Of a stretch of DNA of 50,751 bases, positions 42,090-48,788 are shown piece after piece; the first letter of the stretch is position 1, and every line of letters starts with the position of its first letter. A program made the translations under genes and the position numbers. The stretch is from an uncultured Pseudobutyrivibrio sp. (GTDB lineage: Bacteria; Bacillota; Clostridia; Lachnospirales; Lachnospiraceae). The stretch is from NCBI GenBank assembly GCA_900546435.1, contig URCQ01000019.1:1-50751 (forward strand). The letters are read 5' to 3'. Below the pieces are notes generated by a model. The model was not told the origin of the DNA, did not search any database, and worked only from the letters and a program-made list of their open reading frames with translations.

Positions 42090-43142
42090 CTAAACCATCA
42101 ATTTTACAATGGTAATATTATATGCGTTTCTGTCTCCACGCAAATTAATTTCTTCTCCTGTCTCAAGCAACCGAACCGTTGGTCTTTGTATAAAACCAGG
42201 ATGATTTTCCACAACCACAGCATGTCTGCCATCCGATAAAACCACTTCACTTCCCACCGGATAAATACAGAACCCTGCCGCCATTGTCTCAACCACTTTC
42301 GGATCAAACTCCATCCCCGTACGAGACATAATATACTCAATAACTTCTGCCGGCTGATAGGATTTATAGCCTGGTCGTTGTGATGTCATAGTGTCATATA
42401 CATCCGCCGCCTTTATTATTCTCGCATGCCGTGACAATTCTCTGCCTCTTAAATGATTGGGATACCCCCCGCCATTGTACCATTCATGATGCTGGTAAAC
42501 TGCTTCATTGACACGCTCTCCAAAAGAGAAATCTTTACGAAGATATTCATAACCCGCCCATGCGTGCTTTTTCATCTCTTCTTCCTCTGCCGGCGTAAGC
42601 TTCCGTTGTGCATTCACCAGTTCTGGTAAAACAAAAACCTTTCCGATATCATGTAAAAAAGCAGCCGTTACTAAATCGTTCAAATCTTCTTCCGGTAAAT
42701 CCATTTTTACACCAAGAATCCCTGCCATAACACCAGTATTCATTGAGTGAAAATAGGTGTAATCATTGTATGTCTTGATATCCACCATATTATACATGAC
42801 ATCCTCATTCGAAAGAACATCATTCACTACATTTTCCACCACAAGACGCACCAGACGTTCCTCTACGTCTACCTCCACATCTTCGGTAGATTTACAGAAG
42901 AACTGCTGAATAATCGAAACAGCCTCACTTTTTACTTCCGGGCGCACTGCACCTGACAGCTGAATATCTCGTGTAATTTCATCATCAATATAAACACCTG
43001 CCGTTCCCAAAAATTTTATGTATGTAATATTGTCGCCCGTTAAGGATGTATTTGCTGCCAAAAGCATACGCCCGGACGCATCATGCAATCCCTGACCTAA
43101 AACCATCCCCGGCTGCAGCTGATCTGCTGGAACATACCGCAT
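42090..43142 (-). CDS. HD-GYP domain cyclic-dinucleotide phosphodiesterase
   Basis: A 350-residue cytoplasmic protein. Residues about 1-110 form an N-terminal region with no clear domain. The HD-GYP domain follows: TAAFLHDIGKVFVLPEL near residue 160 with the metal-binding His-Asp, then HHEWYNGGGYPNHLRGRELS near 225, a GYP variant with the full HHE and GGYP elements, and ARIIKAADVYDTMTS. Such proteins hydrolyse c-di-GMP. A C-terminal about 55-residue beta-rich segment (GSEVVLSDGRHAVVVEN) is typical of Clostridial HD-GYP proteins. It is 11 bases after the 76-residue gene. Confidence 0.9.
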   Translation of the reverse strand: MRYVPADQLQPGMVLGQGLHDASGRMLLAANTSLTGDNITYIKFLGTAGVYIDDEITRDIQLSGAVRPEVKSEAVSIIQQFFCKSTEDVEVDVEERLVRLVVENVVNDVLSNEDVMYNMVDIKTYNDYTYFHSMNTGVMAGILGVKMDLPEEDLNDLVTAAFLHDIGKVFVLPELVNAQRKLTPAEEEEMKKHAWAGYEYLRKDFSFGERVNEAVYQHHEWYNGGGYPNHLRGRELSRHARIIKAADVYDTMTSQRPGYKSYQPAEVIEYIMSRTGMEFDPKVVETMAAGFCIYPVGSEVVLSDGRHAVVVENHPGFIQRPTVRLLETGEEINLRGDRNAYNITIVKLMV

Positions 43143-43153
43143 TGTTTTACCTC

Positions 43154-43384
43154 TTACTCATCAAATTCCATAGTTACAAAAAAGCCCTTCGGCGTCTCTT
43201 TGATGTCTACAACTTTACCTTCTCTCGATTGTAAACGTTCCAATGTCGTATAATTGCCCGACATTGCATACGCATGTTCAAGCGTATAGTAATAGGAATT
43301 TGGCAGTTTACTCTCTGTTACTGACAAAATCTGTCCCACTTCAACCAGATTCTGTCTTTCCATCTTAAACTCCATTTGTCTCAT
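43154..43384 (-). CDS. small conserved-looking protein of unknown function upstream of HD-GYP gene
   Basis: A 76-residue soluble protein without membrane segment or Cys. The start could be ATG 43384 (no good ribosome binding site) or ATG 43363, which has GGAG six bases upstream and would give 69 residues beginning MERQNLVEVGQIL. The sequence YYYTLEHAYAMSGNYTTLERLQSREGKVVDI followed by FFVTMEFDE suggests a small beta-rich fold. I do not recognise the family. Its position suggests a partner or regulator of the phosphodiesterase. Confidence 0.65.
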   Translation of the reverse strand: MRQMEFKMERQNLVEVGQILSVTESKLPNSYYYTLEHAYAMSGNYTTLERLQSREGKVVDIKETPKGFFVTMEFDE

Positions 43385-43406
43385 GAATCATCCGCCAACC
43401 TTTTTG

Positions 43407-43988
43407 TTATACATAATCATCAATATTTTCTTCGTGAAGAATGGTTGAATCCACAAATTCTTTTGATGCCTTATTGACCTTATGTACGATGAACATATCC
43501 GATATGCCATCGTATATCAGCATGATACCAATTAAGATCATACCGAGTTTTACCAGTCCAAATGCATTGCAGATGCAAAGAATTCCAAGTACAATATTTA
43601 GAATTGCCATCAATGGAATGCTCCACCAGTTATGTGCCTTTGTTCTTCTACCCTCAAAGGCAAGTGCCAAATCCTGCACACCATGCACAACCAAAAGCAC
43701 ACCAATGGCAATCGGAATAATCGAAGCCACTGCCTGTGGGCTTAAAAACATCCAAAGGCCAATCAGTGTAATCAACAGCGAAACGATGATCGAAGTCACA
43801 CTCTTGATTTCATCTAATAAACGAGGGATGAGTGCAACAATACCAGATCCCATTAAAATGATCGCTATCACACGCGCCAATACGGTAATAACCGTCTCCG
43901 GCCACACTACAAGTAATACCCCAAGTACAACGCTTAACACCGCTGCCAAGGTCACATCTAATTTGATACTTTTTAGTTTATCCATCAT
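43407..43988 (-). CDS. DUF308/HdeD-family membrane protein
   Basis: A 193-residue membrane protein with six hydrophobic segments arranged as three hairpins: VLSVVLGVLLVVWPETVITVLARVIAI, then LLITLIGLWMFLSPQAVASIIPIAIGVLLVVHG and ILNIVLGILCICNAFGLVKLGMILIGIML are the repeats (quoted in part). This repeat pattern of Gly and Pro marks the HdeD/DUF308 family, whose function is not settled outside acid-resistance proteins of enterics. It starts 13 bases after the thioredoxin gene and is probably co-transcribed. Confidence 0.85.
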   Translation of the reverse strand: MMDKLKSIKLDVTLAAVLSVVLGVLLVVWPETVITVLARVIAIILMGSGIVALIPRLLDEIKSVTSIIVSLLITLIGLWMFLSPQAVASIIPIAIGVLLVVHGVQDLALAFEGRRTKAHNWWSIPLMAILNIVLGILCICNAFGLVKLGMILIGIMLIYDGISDMFIVHKVNKASKEFVDSTILHEENIDDYV

Positions 43989-44000
43989 GGTTCTATCCCC

Positions 44001-44309
44001 CTAGTTATTTGCGATAAATGCTTTTAATTCGTTAACCCCTTGATATCCGACAGTCTGCCCCACCAGGTTACCCTCTTTAAATAAAAGAAGAGATGGAACA
44101 CTCATCACATGATATTTCATCGCCAAATCCGGATTCTCATCCACATCTACATTATAAAATGCAACTTCGCCACTCATTTCTTCTGCCAGTGCATCCACGA
44201 CCGGTGCCAGCATCTGACAAGGGCCACACCATGTTGCTGAAAAATCAACGACTGCAATCTTTTCTGTCAGGATTTCTCTCATATCATTATTTGTAATCTT
44301 CTTAACCAT
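44001..44309 (-). CDS. trxA: thioredoxin
   Basis: A 102-residue thiol-disulfide oxidoreductase with the active site ATWCGPCQMLAP near residue 28 and cis-Pro in MSVPSLLLFKEG near 73. ATG 44309 has AAAGGATATGAG upstream and begins the canonical beta-1 strand; the longer in-frame reading to 44453 overlaps the P-type ATPase gene and has no thioredoxin similarity. It stands 73 bases after the ATPase gene. No thioredoxin reductase is adjacent. Confidence 0.95.
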   Translation of the reverse strand: MVKKITNNDMREILTEKIAVVDFSATWCGPCQMLAPVVDALAEEMSGEVAFYNVDVDENPDLAMKYHVMSVPSLLLFKEGNLVGQTVGYQGVNELKAFIANN

Positions 44310-44382
44310 AATCTCATATCCTTTCCTGCAATAATCTATAAGCATAGTATGTCTCTTTTTGTAAACATCTATTATATATCGT

Positions 44383-46770
44383 CTAAAATTTACTGTCAAT
44401 TTTTTCAATAAACAGTGAGAGATAACGCCATAACGATTCTGCTGCAAATCCAAATACGACCATCAGAAGAACGCATACCTTAGACATGGCATTCAATGCG
44501 AACAGTTGATGACAAAAGATTCCTGCAAAAATCAAACCTACGATATTTCCAATCAGAATCGCGTACTTCACACCACTCATCGGCTGCGATATCTTAATCA
44601 GAATCATAAAGCCGATTACACATAATAGCAACGTTGCCGCTGTCGCAATATCTTCTGCTGGTAACGAAAATACCTGTCCACATACCACCAAAGCTCCAAC
44701 CGCAAATACATCGGTCAGTCCTGCCGGTAGCGCCCGCACTAATACACCCCGCATAAAATTGCCTTGAATACGGTCACGGTTTGGTTCTAAGGCAAGTAAA
44801 AATCCCGGAATACCTATCGTAAACATACTAATCAATGAAATCTGCGATGGTTCAAGCGGATACGTGATCATAAACACAGCTGAGAATACTGCCATCAGCA
44901 AGGAGAATATATTTTTCACCAAAAACAGACTTGCAGATCGTCCTATATTATTAACAACCTGACGTCCCTCAAAAACCACTTCCGGCATTTTTGCAAAATC
45001 AGAATCTAATAACACCACCTGCGCTGCCTGCGCTGTCGCATCACTTCCCGATGCCATAGCAACACTGCAGTCGGCATCCTTCATAGCTAAGATATCATTC
45101 ACTCCATCCCCTGTCATGGCTACCATATGTCCCGCCTGCTGTAACGCCTTAACCAATTGCTGTTTTTGCTTCGGTGTCACTCTTCCAAACACCGTATAAC
45201 GCTCTGCCGCATCCTTAATCTTTGCTTTGCTGTCTAATGTTGTCGCATCCACATAATTCTCTGCGCCTTCAATACCCGCGCGTCTTGCCACCTCCGAAAC
45301 GGTTTTCGGATTATCTCCTGAGATAACACGAATGGCTACTCCCTGCTCTTTAAAATAAGAAAATGTCTCTTTGGCATTGGCACGTATTGGATTGGATAAC
45401 GTAACATAACCCAGTGGCTGTATTCTTTCGTTTTCTTTTTTTGCAAAAAGGAGGACACGATACCCTTTTTCTATATATGGCGTAATTTCTTCTGCAATCC
45501 CTGCATATGCCTCTTTCATTACAAATTCCGGTGCTCCTAAAATATATATACCGTCATCAAATTGCATACTACCGTATTTGTGTGCGGATGAAAAAGGTTC
45601 CACATGAAGTGGTTTTTTTCTTTGTGCAGAAATACTACTCATTTTTTTCACTGCATCCTGCAAAGCATCCATTGTGGCATTGTGGTCTATCGATGCCATC
45701 ACATAATCTGCCAATTTTTCCTGCAACTGCACTTTTGTCCACACTGCCATGCCACCTTCTTGCAGCTCATCCACATCTTTTTCCATAACCTGTCTGCGCC
45801 ACAGGATGTGAGACACTTGCATGCCCGGTTCTGTAATCGTTCCTGTTTTGTCTACGCATAAAACGTCTACACGCGATAGGGTTTCAATACTCTTCATATC
45901 ATGCAAAAGAACTTTTTTTGTCGCCAACCGTATGGTTCCAAGCGCCAAAGCTACGGTTGCCAGCAAATACAATCCCTCTGGTATCATGCCAATTACAGCT
46001 GCCACTGCTGCAGTAACACTGCGGGCCACCGTTTCTTCATTATAGAAATAACTCTGTGCAAACAGGATAATACCAATCGGTATAATGGCAATCCCCACCC
46101 ACTTTACCAACTGGTTGATGGAGCGAATCATCTCTGATTGTTCCGAACGCTCCATTGCCTTCGCTTCCATGGATAATTTAGAAATGTAAGATTCTGCCCC
46201 TACATGCGTCAGTTTTGCATAACACTCACCAGATACAACAAAACTTCCAGACAAAAGAGAAGCCCCTGATTCCTTTTTAATTTCATCAGATTCTCCTGTC
46301 AAAAGAGACTCATTTACCATGATTTCCCCCGACACTACCACCGCATCTCCACAAATCTGATCACCGGCACGCAATACAATAACATCATCTTGTACTAGTT
46401 CTTCCGATGCCACACGGTTTATCTGTCCATCACGCACAACCATCGCATGTGGTGCATTTAATATGCTCATTTTTTCGAGGGTATGTTTTGCACGAATTTC
46501 TTGAAAAATACCAATACAGGTATTTGCAATAATAATCGGTAAAAAAGTCAGATTGCGAAAAGATCCCACCAGACACAGCAGAATCGTTATAATAAGAAAA
46601 ATAAAGTTAAAATAGGTAAATGTATTGGAGCGTATAATCTCGCCCATTGTAAGCCCGGTTCCCACATCAGCCCGGTTATCTTTCCCCTGACGGATCCTCT
46701 CCTGTACTTCCTCTGTGCTCAGTCCCTTTATCCTTATTTCTGCCTCATTATCCTGAGGAAATGTCATCAT
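44383..46770 (-). CDS. cation-translocating P-type ATPase (CtpE-like)
   Basis: A 795-residue membrane pump. GLSTEEVQERIRQGKDNRAD is the actuator lead; LTGESDEIKKESG near 165 is the TGES dephosphorylation motif; IGMIPEGLYLLATVAL near 275 is the TM4 ion-site motif with Pro-Glu-Gly; the phosphorylated Asp is in CVDKTGTITEP near 305; and MTGDGVNDILAMKDADCS near 553 is the hinge motif. The lack of N-terminal CxxC domains and of a CPC motif in TM4 excludes a copper or zinc pump. IPEGL resembles calcium/magnesium-type and CtpE-like pumps. TAAGGAG precedes ATG 46770. The cation is not determined. Confidence 0.9.
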   Translation of the reverse strand: MMTFPQDNEAEIRIKGLSTEEVQERIRQGKDNRADVGTGLTMGEIIRSNTFTYFNFIFLIITILLCLVGSFRNLTFLPIIIANTCIGIFQEIRAKHTLEKMSILNAPHAMVVRDGQINRVASEELVQDDVIVLRAGDQICGDAVVVSGEIMVNESLLTGESDEIKKESGASLLSGSFVVSGECYAKLTHVGAESYISKLSMEAKAMERSEQSEMIRSINQLVKWVGIAIIPIGIILFAQSYFYNEETVARSVTAAVAAVIGMIPEGLYLLATVALALGTIRLATKKVLLHDMKSIETLSRVDVLCVDKTGTITEPGMQVSHILWRRQVMEKDVDELQEGGMAVWTKVQLQEKLADYVMASIDHNATMDALQDAVKKMSSISAQRKKPLHVEPFSSAHKYGSMQFDDGIYILGAPEFVMKEAYAGIAEEITPYIEKGYRVLLFAKKENERIQPLGYVTLSNPIRANAKETFSYFKEQGVAIRVISGDNPKTVSEVARRAGIEGAENYVDATTLDSKAKIKDAAERYTVFGRVTPKQKQQLVKALQQAGHMVAMTGDGVNDILAMKDADCSVAMASGSDATAQAAQVVLLDSDFAKMPEVVFEGRQVVNNIGRSASLFLVKNIFSLLMAVFSAVFMITYPLEPSQISLISMFTIGIPGFLLALEPNRDRIQGNFMRGVLVRALPAGLTDVFAVGALVVCGQVFSLPAEDIATAATLLLCVIGFMILIKISQPMSGVKYAILIGNIVGLIFAGIFCHQLFALNAMSKVCVLLMVVFGFAAESLWRYLSLFIEKIDSKF

Positions 46771-46920
46771 AAAACGCTACGCTCCTTATTGTCATATTTT
46801 ACCTTCAGAATATAACATAGGCTCACATTTCGCAATAAAGAAACCATAAAGATTTTCTAAAATTTTTTTCATTATTTTCACTTTCTTTTACATTATTTAG
46901 AAGAAACAATCCATAAACTA

Positions 46921-46949
46921 TTGAAATCCGACAAAATAACCTATATATT
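46921..46949 (+). promoter_or_regulatory. promoter of the glycine riboswitch-agcS transcript
   Basis: TTGAAA (46921-46926), a 17-base spacer and TATATT (46944-46949). Transcription would begin a few bases later, directly before the aptamer. Upstream, 46800-46920 is AT-rich without a gene. Confidence 0.7.
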
Positions 46950-46954
46950 AGTGA

Positions 46955-47155
46955 ATGGAGCAATTTTCGAGATGAAGTTTGCAGGAAAACGACAGTCATG
47001 TCTACCGAAGGAGTAAAACTCTCAGGTGCCAGCCGCGCTGGTGCAACTGTAAATGGATCGACTCTCTGGAGACGCCCGGACAGGATGAGCCGGGGGCCGA
47101 AGGTGCAACATGTACATTCTTATGTACAGGAATCTCTCAGGCAAGCGGACAGAGA
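46955..47155 (+). promoter_or_regulatory. tandem glycine riboswitch
   Basis: Two consecutive glycine aptamers are readable. The first has CTACCGAAGGAGTAAAACTCTCAGGTGCCAG within about 47015-47050, the second GACTCTCTGGAGA (about 47059) leading to GGCCGAAGGTGCAAC (47095-47109), a variable hairpin TGTACATTCTTATGTACA, and the closing AATCTCTCAGGCAAGCGGACAGAG (about 47131-47154). CCGAAGG, CTCTCAGG and GGACAGAG are the conserved core of the family. It lies between the promoter and the symporter gene. Downstream, CTATCA...TGATAG (47158-47221) can form a long helix before the ribosome binding site, but no terminator-type T-run is seen, so control may act on translation or in the ON direction. Confidence 0.9.
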
Positions 47156-47282
47156 AGCTATCATATATCTAAATCAGTCATTGTGGATGCATATCCTGTG
47201 CAGCCCAATGATATCTGATAGTTCTATCCAATCTCTCCACAAGAATTTTGCATCCCCTATTAAAACGAAAGAGGTATCAAAA

Positions 47283-48707
47283 ATGTGGAATGTAATCAAT
47301 AACTTTCTTGTAGCCGTGGATGACTTTGTATGGGGTGTTCCCCTCATGGTTCTAATTTTATCCGGTGGTTTATTACTAACGGTTCGCCTTGGTATTTTAC
47401 AAATCCGTAAGCTTCCCCTTGCATTAAAATGGATGGTTAAAAATGAAGATGACGGTCATGGAGAAATATCTAGTTTCTCAGCACTTTGTACAGCTTTAAG
47501 CGCAACCATTGGAACAGGTAACATTGTTGGTGTCGCAACTGCGGTTTGTGCTGGTGGACCTGGAGCACTCTTCTGGATGATTGTTGCCGCCTTCTTTGGT
47601 ATGGCGACCAAATATTCCGAAGGCTTGCTTGCTGTTAAATATCGCGTGGTAGCCCCGGACGGACATAGTCTTGGCGGACCATTTTACTATATCGAACAGG
47701 GCATGGGTAAAAAATGGACCTGGCTTGCCAAGATGTTTGCATTCTTTGGCATGTGCGTTGGACTCTTTGGTATCGGTACCTTCAGTCAGGTAAATGGTAT
47801 TTCATCTGCTGTTCACAATTTCTTTGATCCAACAGATGCACATACCGTAAAACTTTTTCCTTTCTTAGGGGAATATTCCTGGGCTGTTGTCATTGCCTCT
47901 CTGATATTAGCATTCTGCGTAGCTGCTGTTTTAATCGGTGGTGTAAAACGTATTGCAAGTGTCAGCCAGATTATCGTACCTTTTATGGCGGTTATTTATA
48001 TCGTATTTGTTCTGATCCTTGTGATCTGCAATATTACTGCTGTTCCAGCTGCCTTTAAAACAATTGTTACAGCTGCCTTTACACCAAGAGCCGTCACCGG
48101 TGGTGTCGTCGGCAGTATGCTCGTGGCAATGCAAAAAGGTGTTGCCCGTGGTATCTTTTCCAACGAAGCTGGTCTTGGTAGTGCACCAATTGCCGCTGCT
48201 GCTGCAAAAACAAAAGAGCCGGTACGCCAGGGACTTGTCAGCATGACTGGTACCTTTATTGATACTATTGTTATTTGTACATTAACCGGACTTTCCATCG
48301 TACTGACCGGTGCATGGCAGGTAGAAGGCTTAGAAGGTGTTGCTGTTACCACCTATGCTTTCCAGACGGGATTGCCATTCCCGGCAAAGTTCTGTTCTTT
48401 TGTTCTTATGCTTTGCCTTGTCTTCTTTGCTTTCACAACCATTCTTGGATGGGATTATTACAGTGAACGCTGCTTAGAATATCTGACCGGTGGTAATATG
48501 AAAGCTGTTAAGGTTTTCCGCTGGATTTATATTTTTGCTGTATTTATTGGACCATACATGACAGTAAGTGCCGTATGGACCATCGCCGATATCTTTAACG
48601 GACTGATGGCTCTGCCAAATATGATTGCGCTCTTTGCTTTAAATGGCATTGTTGTTGCTGAGACAAAGGACTTCTTCAAACGTCATAAAAATGGAGAAAT
48701 CCAATAA
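47283..48707 (+). CDS. sodium:alanine/glycine symporter (AgcS family)
   Basis: A 474-residue membrane transporter. FVWGVPLMVLILSGGLLLTVRLG begins the AgcS signature; ALSATIGTGNIVGVATAVCAGGPGALFWM near 75 (quoted in part) is the sodium/alanine symporter core motif, and GVARGIFSNEAGLGSAPIAAAAAK near 285 is the second. The start is ATG 47283, with AAAGAGGT seven bases upstream; the longer in-frame reading to 46998 only translates the riboswitch. Control by glycine makes glycine import (or efflux-linked exchange when glycine is high) its likely job. Confidence 0.94.
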   Translation: MWNVINNFLVAVDDFVWGVPLMVLILSGGLLLTVRLGILQIRKLPLALKWMVKNEDDGHGEISSFSALCTALSATIGTGNIVGVATAVCAGGPGALFWMIVAAFFGMATKYSEGLLAVKYRVVAPDGHSLGGPFYYIEQGMGKKWTWLAKMFAFFGMCVGLFGIGTFSQVNGISSAVHNFFDPTDAHTVKLFPFLGEYSWAVVIASLILAFCVAAVLIGGVKRIASVSQIIVPFMAVIYIVFVLILVICNITAVPAAFKTIVTAAFTPRAVTGGVVGSMLVAMQKGVARGIFSNEAGLGSAPIAAAAAKTKEPVRQGLVSMTGTFIDTIVICTLTGLSIVLTGAWQVEGLEGVAVTTYAFQTGLPFPAKFCSFVLMLCLVFFAFTTILGWDYYSERCLEYLTGGNMKAVKVFRWIYIFAVFIGPYMTVSAVWTIADIFNGLMALPNMIALFALNGIVVAETKDFFKRHKNGEIQ

Positions 48708-48721
48708 ATTCATTCCAAATG

Positions 48722-48782
48722 AAAAAAGGGAGCCGGTAGGACACCACATGTTATGGTGATGCTGCCGACTCCCTTTTCTTAT
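48722..48782 (+). terminator. terminator of agcS
   Basis: AAAAAGGGAG (48723-48732) pairs with CTCCCTTTTC (48769-48778), with further inner pairing GGTA/TGCC and CACCACAT...ATGGTG. The plus strand ends in TTTTCTTATTATTTTTTA, so both strands can be terminated. Confidence 0.8.
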
Positions 48783-48788
48783 TATTTT

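Noticed and set aside
44310..44453. 48-residue N-terminal extension of thioredoxin
   Set aside because: It overlaps the end of the P-type ATPase gene and shows no thioredoxin similarity.
46998..47282. N-terminal extension of the AgcS symporter and a 79-residue reading at 46979-47218
   Set aside because: Both only translate the glycine riboswitch; the symporter starts at ATG 47283 with a proper ribosome binding site.
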